A stretch of DNA of 64,000 nucleotides from contig CM072885.1 of the NCBI GenBank assembly GCA_037013685.1, positions 63,405,785 through 63,469,784 on the forward strand, given 5' to 3'. A program made the translations under genes and the position numbers. The stretch comes from Acridotheres tristis. Its lineage: Eukaryota; Chordata; Aves; Passeriformes; Sturnidae. Below the pieces are notes generated by a model. It saw only the letters and a list, made by a program, of their open reading frames with translations, was not told the origin of the DNA and did not search any database. Of the stretch, positions 33,641 through 46,822 are shown piece by piece (the first letter of the stretch is position 1; each line of letters starts with the position of its first letter).

Positions 33641-36600
33641 CATCAGGAGTGTGTCAAATGCAGCCTGCTTTGGAATATCCATAGAGTCTTCTCATAATGA
33701 TACCTTAATACTTCCCATTCCCTACAGAACTAAATCTCAACAAAACCTGTGACAATTAAGAAAGTGTGATTCATTTTCTACAGATGAGAAACACAGTAGG
33801 TTAATTGTAAGTTCCCTGCAGCAAATTACCTCAAAATCATGCAGTAATGGATGTTATTTACACTAACATCTTTATTAGAGCATCTCTTTGAGTCCAGTGC
33901 ATCATAGAGGCACCAGGAGACCAGACAAGGAGTGTGCAGACACAATATACAGCTCCACACGTGACTTTTCTGTGTGCTTCTATCCTAGAGTCAGGAGAAG
34001 AGATCCTTCCCACCCCAGTCTGCCAACAAAAGGACCAGGGGGTATCTGCTGGCATTTTTTGATGGCAGCATGTGTCCCATGGGGATCCATGGGCATAATT
34101 TTGTGCTTCCAGGTGGTTTTGTTGGTTCATGTCAAGGCTGAAGTTGTAGAGGCAGAAACTGAGTCAGTGTTCCCTTTTGACTGTAGTTTATTTCTTGAGT
34201 AATGTAAATTTCTTTCACTTTTTTTTTGCCGGAAAGGTAAACCAACCAATGATCATATGGGGTTTTTTTTGTTTCAGGTTGCTTTTATAGAATCTTCCTG
34301 ATAGTAAAATATTGATTTATGGGATATGAAGTGATAGCCTGCTGCAAAGAAACAGCACCATTCTTTCAATGCAAAAGCTGTAAAAGCAAAAATCATTGAT
34401 CTTCCGCTTATAAAATACAAGATAATTCCTTTTGTAAAAATGCCTTGCATCCGGTTCCTGTGGCTTTCCCCATTCAATCTGAATTTCTAAGCACTAAAGA
34501 AATCTCATTATTGAGAAGTAAACTAGGAGCTCCCTGGCAAAATGGCCACAGCATTGTGAAATAGAGCCTGTACCACATTCAGCAGTTCAAGAATATGCTC
34601 ATCACTTATCCATGAGGCTCACGATGCTTAAATGCCACCTACAATAGAGCTCCTGATCTGGCAGCCCTTCTGCTTCTCCTTTTTGCCTTTAATAAAGCAA
34701 AGATTAAAAGGCTTACAAGAGCTATTACTTTGAAAGTCATGTTTCCCCCAAGTGTCCCTTGCAATGACGCAGGGAACATGAATTCTATGGGAGTACTGAA
34801 CTCAGTGGGCTTGGATGTTTAGGTTTCAGCAACCCCAAAAAATGTTTAACTATGTCTCTGAACTCTGAGGTTTTCTTCCTGATACCATGCCAGTCATTTT
34901 AGCTTTCCATCCATCCCCACCTCGTTTTCAGTTCAACTTATTATTTTTTTCTTTTTTTTTCCTGTTCTTTCTCTCAATTTCCCCAATGTGCCTTTTAACC
35001 CGTCTCACTCACCTCAGTCTGCAATCAGATCTTCCTTTTTCCACACTCCAGCAGCATCCCACGGTTATTTTGATCATTCAAATCAGAAGAATTTAAAGAT
35101 CCTGCTTTGAATTTTCTCTCTGTCTAATTTGGTTTAGACTTGGTTTTAAATGACGACTTGTACAAGGGTTGTAAACAGTATTATAAAAGGTTCTTTCAAG
35201 GCATTTAGTTCTTTATTTTGTGAAGAGAATTGTGTTACATAAGCAGTCTAGCATAAGGAGTGTCAGAAAGTAAGTGGATGGGGAATTCCTGAGAACTGTA
35301 GAACGAAGGTATCTAATGGGAGGTTACTTCAAAGGAAATCTGGGGAAAAGAGAAAAACCAGGGGAGTACCATGAGGAATACCTTGCCCAATTTATTCCTG
35401 CATGCCTGCAGTTGTGTACACAGAAGGATCCTGTGCACAGGATTACACAATTGCAGTGTGCACATGGGGACAGCCCCTTGCTGAGACTTTTTTGAGACTC
35501 CTGATGTTAAAAATGAGCCAGGAGTTTTGGGCTGCACAGAAATATCTGTTTAAAATATTGAAGATTATCTGTTGCATTGGTGGTATGGCTCAGTGAGGGA
35601 GGTGGTTATGGTTATATTTTCAGACAAACCAAATTCAGGGAGAGGGTACGTGCCTGTGGAGGAGCTGTAGTTCAGCAGTTGGTGAGAGGAGATAGGAAAT
35701 GCTTTTTGCTCTGAGCAGTTACAGGTGTAAAAGCTCTGGGCATAGACATAGAACAGGAGCCTTATTCAGTCCTCCATGCCAAAATCAGTTTTTCTTTCTG
35801 CCAGAGACATCTGAGAGTTTTCCTGCTTTCTATCCCCCTCCCTGTGAACATATACACACACATGAACACACTCACTTGCTCTCTGCCTTCCAGGCTCCCG
35901 CAGATCTTTGAAGGGTTTATTTATCTGTGTGCTTTCAGAACTGAAATTAAAACAGTCCTGACACCTGAAAGCATATTCAGTTTGTTGCATTGTAATTTTT
36001 ACCATTTGCAGCTTACTGCTGTTCCCTGGAAGGAGCACACAACTGCTTACCCCTTAAAAGATACATTTCTGCTAAGGATATAGACATATTCAGGGGAAAA
36101 ATTTGAGTTATTAGTGACTAGTGATTGGTTTCTCATTCTGTAAAGGGTTTTTTTTTCTGCAAGAGATGATGCAGTGACACCTTGTCTGTGTGCTCCTTCC
36201 TGAAAAGTCTGTCTGTGTCTTTGTGCTCAGGGAAAGCACTGGCACACTTGGAAATCGTGAATGAGTCCCAGGAATTTTCCCTGAGGGTCAGTGAGGCTGA
36301 ATGGGAAAACATCATGCAGATACCTTCTAGGAGAGGAAAGAGGATGATGTTTGAATTCATTGTCTCCAAACAGGATTGAAGAAACACTTTGTTCTTTGCT
36401 CTGATATGCTAAAAGGCTTTTTAGCTCTTGGTAAAAAAATTGTCATTTGTGCTTTGCTTTACTTTTCTATTTATAGTATCAGGCAAAGCCTTGTCTGTGC
36501 TCTCATCTGTGGGACTAGATGGTCTCATAAAATTTATTTTTTAACTCTGTTTGGGTTTTGATGTGAATATGCATATGGATTTTTACATCACAAGTACTAA

Positions 36601-37657
36601 CATACAAATAGAAATAAAAATTTTGCTTGCATTCAGTTTTCTTATTTTTACATGGTAGTGAAATCACAAGGAGGTGATCTATTAAGCAGCTAGAATAAAG
36701 TTTCTGGATGATACTTGTCCTCTAAAATGGGTATAAATGCCTTTTGCCCTTTTTAGGAGTAGAGAATATACAAGTGAAAACAATGCAAAACCCAAGTTGT
36801 GCAGCTGTTGACATTCTGTTCAGCCGATTAACTACATAGTCTCATCCAGCATCAACTTCCAACAGGTTTCACAAGCTGGACAATGATAAAAAGGGGGGAA
36901 AAAGGCTGATAATTTCTCCCATAATTGCCACCTGCAATTCCAGAGAGCAAAGGAGAAATGAAGCCATAAATAGCAAGAAAGATTTGTCTGACTGTGCAAG
37001 ATCAGAGCATTGATTCAACCTTGATTGGGCTCCCCACTGCTTTCCTTTCGTTATTTATGCCAGGTCAACCTCGCGTTTTCAGCAATGACATCTGTTCCCC
37101 ATCTTCTCATTTCAGGGAACATACCGCGGTTTTCGTTTTGTCAGCTGCTTTTCCTTCCTCTGATTACTTTGGAGCAAAGCTGCTGGGGTGGGTTTTGTTT
37201 GAATAATGCCTAATTCAAAATGAATGTGCTTGCTTTGAGATAGGACGCACGATAAGGTGCAGTATGTTCCATAAAACCTACCAAACACTTACAGGATGGA
37301 ATAAAACCATCAGGACCTAATGGAGGAAGCAAAGATGGAGGAGAGAACAGGCTGAGCACCTGAGAGCACTGAGGTGGGAGCTCCCACACATGTGAGCAGG
37401 TCTGTTCCATATGAGGAAAATGCAGTCGTGGAATACCATGGAGCTGCACAAAACAGGCAGGTGAAGTGTCACTCACAGGTGTTTCAGCAGAATCCTACAT
37501 CCACTTGATGCTAGAATCTGTTTCTGGTCATCACTTAGGCCAATGAAGTCTGACAGCTCTATTTCTGAAACTAGATTGGTTTTCCTCAATGTGGATGGGG
37601 TCTGTTTTCAAAGGAAGCCTGTGTAAAAGTGTTGGGTGATTCCCTAAGTTGGGTAAT
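33641..37657. other. AT-rich unannotatable DNA
   Basis: No gene or nameable repeat. There is a short T-rich run near 34940-34960 and a CACACACATGAACACACTCA stretch near 35850. Confidence 0.55.
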
Positions 37658-37828
37658 TCCTCTCCTCTCCTCTCCTCTCCTCTCCTCTCCTCTCCTCTCC
37701 TCTCCTCTCCTCTCCTCTCCTCTCCTCCTCTCCTCTCCTCTCCTCTCCTCTCCTCTCCTCTCCTCTCCTCTCCTCTCCTCTCCTCTCCTCTCCTCTCCTC
37801 TCCTCTCCTCTCCTCTCCTCTCCTCTCT
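37658..37828. repeat. (TCCTC)n pentanucleotide array, 171 bp
   Basis: About 34 near-perfect TCCTC units carry one phase break near 37723-37731, where TCC is inserted. The plus strand is all pyrimidine. Because the unit is five bases and contains no stop in any phase, three plus frames and their minus counterparts stay open. The long Leu/Ser or Arg/Gly/Glu open frames here are therefore artefacts. Confidence 0.97.
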
Positions 37829-40800
37829 TTTTTGACATACAGTGCTTGCAGTGCTGTAAATTTAATTGTGGTATTGAGTCTGGCTAAGGTCACTTTACTT
37901 CTGGATTCTGGCCTCCCCCAGGGCAGATTTTTCTTGCACTTTGTACATGATTTATGTAGTCTATTCAAATTTCAAGCTGCATAGAACAGCGTGTCTCATC
38001 TCGGCCCAAGCAAATTGTTAAGTACTTAAAGAACAATAATAATGATCCTACTTGAAGGAGAAAAGAGCTATGTGAGCAAGGTAAGAGAATTAATTATCAG
38101 CAAAATCTCATCTCTGAATGAATATGAAGCTGCTTCCTTGCCCAGAGAGACCCATAAAAAGCCAGAAAATCTGAGTTGGGTTAATGTATGATCTCCATGC
38201 AGACCACTTTAACCATCTCCCAGACACCTCCCCACCTCCCAGTCTCTTCTCTTGTGATGTTTGACTTTATCTCCATATATTACTCTAGGTTTATTCTACT
38301 GTTATAAACCTTTGCTGCTCAGGGAAATTAACATTACAAAAGCAAAGACTCAAAACCTTTGTAGAATTTCTCTGACTCTTGTCTTCAGAAGGGAAGATAC
38401 AATAAACAATTCCTAGTGTCCCATTTTATGTGTTTTTAAATCAACCAGGCCATGTGACAAACTCCCAAGCTAAAGGATTTTAAAATAATCCAAACATGTC
38501 ATAGCAAATCTTGTCTCCATAGTATTCACATTTTACCCAAATCCTCACAACTTTCCTCTTAAAAGAGTTTTAACTTATTAAAAAAATTAAATTAAAATGT
38601 ACAGTAGGAAGCACACCTACAGAAGGATCCTTCCCTTTGTGCATATTTCCAGCTGAGGGACATTCCAGTTGAATTAAATGACAGTTTAAATGCTGTCACT
38701 GGAGTCATTTATTGTGTAATATCTCTCTACTGTGTTGTATAAGGTATTAAACATCATTGAATACATGTTAAGAAAAATGTGTTCAGGCATAATTACACAA
38801 AAATATTTCTGTGGAGGCTTCACATGGATGAGAAGTGTCTGTGTGCATCTATTTTAAAAGAACTTAATGAGACGATGCGCATATAGAAAATGTTAAAGAT
38901 CATTTTCTCGTTTGCCAGAGCACGCTTTTCCACTGGCTTCTTCAATCTCTAGTACTTCCAGCTGCTCCTAATGATTTTCCCAATGAAACAGCTGTGTTTA
39001 TGGGACTCTCTCATGCTGTGATGTCTGGGTTACAAAATGTTCAATGCGCTCACAAGTTTCTCCCTGTGACAAACTCCAAAAAAACATCCAGGCATTTTTG
39101 TCTTGTTTAGATCTCCAGTTATCCATGGAAATTCATGTTTGATAGAAAACTGACATGACTTTATCTAAGTCTAGCTGAAAGAAGCACAGATAAACTTCAG
39201 TCAAGAATGAAATCCTTCCCTGTTTTTGTGACATTCACCTGTTCTGACATCAGGTTTTCAGGCTCACAGTGTAAGAAAAATCTTGATTTTGTTGGTACAA
39301 ATCAGGAATAAACTGATCCCAAAACTATGTCACCCCACTACTGGCTCTTTTCAAGGATTCTGCTTTCCCCAGTTCCAGGATTCTGTATCATCCTTAAAGT
39401 CTTGAATCTTCAGCTTGGTCCCAGGTTTCACTATTGGTTTTGTACTGTTTCCCAAAGTCGGAGAAAACAAGACACGTGGGTCTTGCAGAATTTTTAATTC
39501 TCCCGTAGAGTTATAAAAAAGTTTAAGAACCAATGCTATTAAATCAATGCTGGTACTGCTGGAACTCCAATTAGCTTCATCCCTGTGCAATATGCCAATT
39601 AGCAAAGACAAAAAGGGAAGCAATATCTAAGTATGCCAATCTTTACCATCTCTTTTATGTGGAATTCCACTTCAAAGCACCTTTTGTGTTTGTTACAAGA
39701 TCACTTTCATAAGCATCTAGCAAATGTGATTAAAAATGAGTATTTTGTTATTGCCTCATCCCTCTCTCCTCAGCTGCTGAGAATCTTTTATTCCTATTGT
39801 CCCTGGCAGCTTTTCAGAATGACACTATACAGTTCTCTCCTTGCTTTCAGCTCCTTATTTTTATTCATTTATTGCTTAAAATTTTATTTTCTCATCTTGT
39901 GCACCTTCTTTTTTTAGTCCCTTTCATCAACATTTCAAGGAGTGACTGAAGGTGTTGAGAGGAGGACTGGACAGGCAGGAGGACCAAGAGGTTGGATTTA
40001 AACCACTTCTTTTATTCCTGGTGGTGCTGCTTCTAAAAGTAAATTTGGATTACTTTAGGGTAACTCAGACTGAGGTGCTCAATCTACAGAGAAATTCAAA
40101 ACTATCACTCTGGGTAAGGTGCCTCCCACATTAGCAAAAGGCTGGGATTCTTCCTTCCTACTCCTACATGCAGAACTTGATTTTTCTTTCCAGGTGCCAC
40201 TGAAGCGAGCAATATTTTGTTGGTGTACACTACTGTGTACACTGATGCTAGGAGAAAGTAAACCTGGTAATTCTATCATACAGCTTTGATTTGCTATGGT
40301 TTTACCAAAACTGATATGAAACACAGCATTAAAACAGAGGCAAAATAGGTATTCTCCTAAACAAGATGCTTAAACTGCTGCCAAGAGAGGAACTGAAATG
40401 TGCCTGTGAAGTATGAACACACTTTCAAGTGTTACCTTGTCCTTTAGTTTATTACTCTGATATGTTTGTCCTTGAATCCATCTACACATACTAGAAAAAG
40501 CAATTGCTGACAGGGTGAAGAACTGCAAGTGCCCATCCCTGCTTTCCATACTCAGCCTTAACTGGGACCTTTTCAAGCAGTCAAATTATCTGGAAACACT
40601 GCCTAGATGAAGCTCATTGTCTACAAAACCTCTTCTGCAAATATGTGTCTGTCATCCTAAACCACTCCAAAGGATCAGAGGTGTGAAATTCAATATTCAT
40701 TGTTGTGCTGCAGGAGGCCCCACAAGATCAGCTATATTTATTTACAGCAGCCTGTCATTTATTGGCACTGGCAACGTTTTGTAAGAATAAACAAACTTGG

Positions 40801-41144
40801 AAAAAAAATCAGCCGTTTGTAAGAAGAACTTGCAGTGGAATCTATGTTGTGAATAGAACTTCAGGACTAGGACACAATAAATCATTGCAACTTCCATGGA
40901 TGGAGCCAATGAAACATGAAAGTTGTGCCATTGGAACGTTCCAGTCTGAAGCCTTGGACTGAATCTGAAGGTCCTGTTGGGTTAGGTCTCTGCAGGACAA
41001 AGGAACTGTGTCTGCCCTCAGAAACAGCCAAATTAAAGAGAAAATTAAACAGAAGCTTTTGGGTTCCAACAAAGAACCACGGTACAGTTTGTCTTAATTT
41101 CCAGACAAGGCTTGCAAACTGCTGAAAAGCTTTCTGTCATGATT
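37829..41144. other. AT-rich unannotatable DNA
   Basis: No recognisable gene, RNA or repeat in this stretch. Confidence 0.55.
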
Positions 41145-41570
41145 TGGCTCTGTCCTGGTGCCACCAAAGCCCCTCTCTCACTGCCCTTCCCAGCTGGGCA
41201 GGAAAGGAAACACAACCAAGAGTTCATGAGTTGAGATAAGGACTTGGAGAGAGATCCCTTATCAAATACTGTCATGGGCAAAACAGGCTCAGCTTCGAGG
41301 CATGCAATGAATTTATTACACTGACACAATCAGAGCAGGATAATGAGAAGTAAAAGAAAACCTTAAAAACCCCTTCCACCCAGCCCTACCTCCTTCCCAG
41401 CTCTACCTCCTCCTCCAGTGGTGCAGGGAGACAGAGAATGGGGGTTTTGGTCAGTTCATCACCTGTGGTTTTTCCCTCTGCTCAGGGAGAGGAGTCATTC
41501 CCCTGAGACAATTTTCCATGAACTTCCCTGTCATGAGTCCATCTCATGGGCACCAGCTGTCTGTGAACTG
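41145..41570 (-). mobile_element. Decayed ERVL-like fragment (probably antisense)
   Basis: AGAGTTCATGAGTTGAGATAA, GCAGGATAATGAGAAGTAAA and the run GGGGTTTTGGTCAGTTCATC, followed by short blocks of TCATGAGTCCATCTCATGGG, resemble a common bird repeat. I associate it with the 3' internal or LTR region of ERVL-type elements, read in reverse. No open frame survives. The family assignment is from memory of the repeat pattern, and a repeat library could move it to another LTR family. Confidence 0.5.
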
Positions 41571-42169
41571 GACTTCCTAAACCAGGCCTAGCAAATCCAA
41601 TACACCTTATTATATTACTGGTAGTAGCACCAAACTCTATTGGACACTTTTTAAAAAATGAGTCTCTTACTTCGCTTAAATCCTGAAATTGTCCCAGACA
41701 AAGGCCTTCAAATAAGTCTGAAATCTGTGAGATTTTCCCAGGAGGTGGCAGAGAAGTGAGGTACTAATCCAGGTAATGAAAAATAAACCTGAAGGCAATT
41801 GTACATTTTGCTTTGTTTGTAAAATATTACTTTAACACTGTGCTTATGCCTAGGGACTCTGGCAAATTTTATGACCTCAATGAACTTTACTTTTTCACCA
41901 TCACTATTTTCTTTGAGACTATTAATATAGTGGACAAAGTAAAAAGTAAGTGAAAATATCTCGTAATGTAAAGTCTGGGAGATTTAACAAATCTACATGA
42001 GAAACTGTTGGGAGTTCCTCTTCAAAGCACTGGGTGACTGATATTTTCTTTTGAACTGATGATTTCCATCTCTCGTCCAAAAAGTGTGATGCTCTGAGAC
42101 TCAGAAATCCTTTTTCTTATCCTGCCAGTGATCCCCACTGTGACCTTAGTGAAATAGTTTAATTTTTAC

Positions 42170-42172
<3 letters not shown>
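41571..42172. other. Unannotatable DNA
   Basis: No recognisable element. Confidence 0.5.

Positions 42173-42211
<39 letters not shown>
42173..42211. repeat. (AT)n dinucleotide microsatellite
   Basis: About 19 uninterrupted AT units, followed by a T-rich AATTTTATTTTATTTTT run. Likely polymorphic and able to form a cruciform. Confidence 0.95.
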
Positions 42212-42216
<5 letters not shown>

Positions 42217-43945
42217 ATTTTATTTTTAAAAGTTGTGGCTTTGAAAGACAAATGTGCCATATGAAAGCAAGGTATTACTCCTGCTAGGTATTTCAACTTC
42301 ACTAGATCGGATGGAACTAAGAAGAATAGGAAAGTCAGAAATAAATTCAACAAGTTTCTCTTTCTCTGCAGCTGCCGAGAATAATTTATCAAATTCCTTC
42401 TGTAACTCAGTAACAAGTCTAGGATGCACTTAAGTGTGAGCAGCAGCCAAAGCACCAATTTTCTGTTGTTGACTGGGGAGCAACAGATTTCGGAACAAAG
42501 GACAAAAATAGTCAGTGTAAACTTTGGAAATACACTTGGAGAAAAGGAAAATTATATCCCTCCCCAGGATGAGGCATGGCAATTTAATTAGTATTTCTCA
42601 AAAAATGGTTTCAGATGTTGATGAAATTTCCCAAGAACTTTAGCTATTTAAATTCTAGATCATTTCCATCTCCTCCGATTCTATCTTGACCAATTCACTA
42701 GGCTTATAAAAATCTAAATATTGAATTCTAGCCCAATGCTAGAGTTGGCATATGCCCACCTCACCTTGCTACAAAGAACTTGGATTGGACTTTTTCCCCC
42801 TGCCTCTTGTTATTTTATTAAGGGGCTCTCAGTCATGTTCTCCAAGACTCTGGGAACTTTGGTAGCTGTCTCTGACCTATCTTCTGGTAAGGAATAATCA
42901 CAGAGAAGACTTCCAAGGAGGAATGGCTGCATGTTTCATGACATTATAACCTTCTTCTGGGAATATTATGAAATAAGATCTGTCTTGTAGCTCAGGAAGT
43001 TCATTTTGTCATTTTTATTTCCTGAGCTATCTCGATTCTTCAACTTGCCTTTTGAAATATCAGCAGCCCATGAGCCCAAGCCACCCTTCTGGATTTTAAC
43101 ACATGATGCTCCCAAGGAATAAACAACATAACAAAAATGACAAAAAGGTTTCAAAAAAGGAAAAAAAAAAAAGAAGCTGCCAGCAGTGGTGAATGTTGTG
43201 TCTTCAACATTCCTAACACTGCAGGAGAAACTTTTTCCAAAAAATCCGTGTAGCCACTGTCTGCAAAGCTGCCATGAAACCCTTAATCTATGGCAGAAGC
43301 TTTGATTGAATGTTTACACTTTGCCCCACTCCAAATGATGACTGTGCACCATACAGAGAGGAAACGAAGTGATGAGAACAACAGATATGAAGTACCAATT
43401 TCCTGATTATTTTTAATTACACTTAGGAGAAAGCTATGCAAATGGCAAATACCTTTATCTTGTTTTTTAGTGATTTATGATCTATCAGTCAGGTAGGTCT
43501 GTACTGGAGTAATGTTTTATTGTTGTTGGTGTTATTTATAAGGGCAATCACCCATCTTTGGAAAACTATTTGCCTCAGCTAAAAAATTAATTTTGGTCAA
43601 ATAGCATTCCAAATTAAAGAAGTCATAATGGAAGCAACCTGCAGCAGAGGCTCTGCTCACAGATATGTCTTAAACAGGGTGGTGACACAAATACTGTTTT
43701 ATACTTCATTAGCAGTCAATTAATAACCCATGGTGAACATGGTGTCTCAGAATTTGGCTGTGAAATGAAGTGTTCCCTTTCATTTGGCTTGTCACCTTCT
43801 GCAAAAACGTAAAGGATTAATTAGCTCTTCTCTGGATCTTGCTGTTTGCACCTTTAATAAAGTAAGATTCCAGTTTTCAGGGAGCATGGAAACACCATTC
43901 CCGATAGGCTTCTCCTTCAATACTTTATTTTTCTCTTTTCAAGAG

Positions 43946-43963
43946 AAAAAAAAAAAAAAAAAA
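43946..43963. repeat. Poly(A) tract, 18 bases
   Basis: An uninterrupted A run after AAGAG. No AATAAA or retrocopy body is visible upstream, so I do not call a processed pseudogene. Confidence 0.9.
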
Positions 43964-44543
43964 GATTTTTCATCTCTTAACTCAATGCCTTAAAGAATAA
44001 TTCTGCAGCTGAATATGAAATTAAAAAATATACCAGAAAAATCAAAGAAAATATAAGGAAACAAGTAGGTACCTCTGACTTTATGCAGCAGGTTAAAAAA
44101 GATAATAATCCGTGCTTACTTTTAAAATGCTCAAGTTTTTTCAGACACTGTGGTCATGGGTGTGCTTACTCAAGAAACACAACTGCACAGTGATCCAGGT
44201 TATATGCACAAAACTGTGGGATTTTAGGGGAAAAAATTATTATATCTCTCTCTTTATTATTGGTTTAAATAAACAACAAAAAAAATTCCCACAAGTATTT
44301 CATTCTTCCCTGTGAGAATATGGGAATGAAAGTGCTCACAGCAGAGCCAGGGAGTGCTCTTTCCATTAACCCAGTGCACCTCTGGTTTTGGTGAGAATAA
44401 AGCTGCCCAAGTTACCAGAAGGGTACAAAATTAGAAGTCGAGAGAAATAGGAGCTCACTCAGTTTCTATTCCTCTTCTTTATAATCTGAAACTGCCTCTC
44501 TGTGTTGTGCTGAGAGAGAACATACCTAGGTGCATATCTCTTA

Positions 44544-44570
44544 TATTTATATATATTATATATATAAATA
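44544..44570. repeat. Perfect 12-bp AT inverted repeat
   Basis: TATTTATATATA and TATATATAAATA are exact reverse complements separated by TTA. The repeat lies in a wider TA-rich stretch (44541-44585). Confidence 0.85.
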
Positions 44571-46709
44571 CATATTATATTTATTTTAGAAGCAGTTGCT
44601 TGTGTGTGGGGAGCTCATTCTGATGTCAGAGCACACATGAAATGCTTTTGATACATGTGGGGCTAAGAGTTTAAGGTGACTCTTTCCATTAACCTATTGT
44701 TTGCAGTTGCTCAAAAGCTTCAAACCTTTTGACTGTGCCAAAATTACCAGCCTGAACTAAGTTTATGTACAGGGAAAGGAAAGGATGAGGAACCAGAATG
44801 TTTCAACCAAAACCATTGATCTCTTTCTGAGGAAAAAAGTTGTTTTTCAGTCAAGAAATTAAGAGATTCCTTTCGGACTTTCTACATTTTGGACTAAGTA
44901 CATAGAAGTTTTCTGTGACAGATGGTTACAAGTATGATGCACACCCCAGCCCATGCATGGTCCACCACTACCCATCTTAAAATACAAAACATGTCCTAAG
45001 TGCTTCCAATGGATACCAAATCCTGTCCCATGCAGCCATTTCTAAATCTCTTTTCCCAACTATGTGCAAGTATTTTATTTTATTTTTTTTACTTTTTTCA
45101 GAATCATTTCACCTTTTGCTGGTTCAGTAAGCCTGTCTTTCAGTGGCTTAAATTTCTGTGAAGGCAAACTTTGTTTACTTCATCTTAATGGGTCTGCTGC
45201 TGAGGAGCATGAATTAAACCAAAATGTAAAAGGCAGGAATGCTGATTTTACTCCTGGCTACAAGGAAAGTGCTCTCAGTGTCTGAGTCCATTTGTTCCAG
45301 CTGGTAGTGTACAGGACGTCATAAAGTTTTAAAGTACTGTTTACCAAACAGTTTTATGACACATATTAAAGCTGAAAAAAGCCCAGACACTCAACTCTAA
45401 TTTATATTAAAAAATGTAACTTTAATGCAGTAGCTTGTTCATACAAATTACTGCAGTAGAAAATTCATTAAGATTCCTTTAAGTATGGTGTGGTCCAAGG
45501 AAGCCTTATTATGGGAAGTGACAAGGATGGTTTTTAATGAGTTGCAATCTGGTAATCTGACTATTTTTTCCTGAAGCTGCTCTCGTCTAATTAGAGCTTA
45601 AAGATTTTTTCATGGGGACTATCTTTGTGCTGTCTAAATAGAAACTTTGTGTAATTGTGACAATCATCTTTAGATCCCATTTTCTCAAAAGGATATTTGG
45701 CCACAGCTACATCAATGTGTTTGGGAAGTTTTTATGATTTGCTACCTGAATTATTTCAAAGTTTTTTGGTGTTTTTGTGCCCTTTCTGAGGTTCTAGATG
45801 CTTCTGAGTTTCCCAGAAAGCTGAAGAGGGGGTTTGTGTGGTTCTTGTTCTGATGTACCACAAATGGTTCCGGTACCTGTGAAGGTGGACTCTGGGCTTT
45901 GAAGATGGGGTTTTTTTCTCACTAGTCCATAGCCTCAGTTTGTCTGTACTAGCAGATTTTGTATTTATCTGTGTCCAGTTCCCATTTTATTTATATCCCT
46001 ATCCCTCAGCCAAGTGCCTTGCAGAGGCACATTAGGTGATAATGTCATCTGTTATGTGGAAATTTCTCTTTCTGCAGAACTCTGTTCTGTTTCTAAAAGC
46101 TGTCTACACGTCAGAACTCTTCTAAATAGTATAAATTTGTTCTCTTTTGAGTAATTCAAACCTAATTTGTAAACCCTTTGGGAGACCAGCCACTGAAGAA
46201 CTATAAATGTGTTGCACTTTCAATTATTTATAATACTGGGCATGCTGTAATATTCACATCAATGGAAATAAGCAGATGATACATGCTGAAGCATCAAGTG
46301 GAGTTTTTCCTGAACTTTGACCACCTGCTCACACTCCCTTTAAGAGCTGCATCTCAAGATTATTTGCAGCACTGAAAACCTGTGAAGAGTTTAAAAAGCA
46401 GCTGGCATACTTGCCTGGTTAAAAAAGCAGCTTCTGAAGTAACACTCCTTCTCTCCATATGTCTCTTTGCTACGATGGCTGAACATTGTGCTCAGCTTTC
46501 ATGTATTTCCTGGGAATCCTCTAAAGCAAAAAATGGAAACAGACTACTGAGAAAGAATAGTGTCCATGGCTGCATTCATACAAATAAACACAGTCTAGGT
46601 GTGTGCACTCATCCTGAGCAGCCTGAGGTGTGTGCCTGTCCTGCTCTCAGATTAAATAAGTAAGATTACTGCCTGGAAGGTGTATTTGCCAAACTGCAGC
46701 TACAGGAAA

Positions 46710-46822
46710 GAGGTCACAGAATAAGCAGAGCTGGAAGGGATCAAGGATCACCGAGTCCAGCTCCTGGTCCTGCACAGCACCTGTGAGTCCGTGTCTGTCA
46801 GCTCTCTTCAAAACTCGGGCAG
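46710..46822 (-). mobile_element. CR1 LINE 3' end remnant (minus strand)
   Basis: AGCTGGAAGGGATCAAGGATC, ACCGAGTCCAGCTCCTGGTC and CTGCACAGCACCTGTGAG complement a CR1 3' end related to the copy at 4285. The terminal octamer is reduced to GTCACAGAATAA. It is short and decayed. Confidence 0.82.

Larger units (their letters stand above)
42212..46709. other. AT-rich unannotatable DNA
   Basis: No gene recognised. It contains the A18 tract and the AT palindrome listed separately. Confidence 0.55.

Noticed and set aside
37531..37984. Repetitive open frames of up to 145 codons on both strands
   Set aside because: The five-base unit has no stop codon in any phase, so these are microsatellite artefacts.
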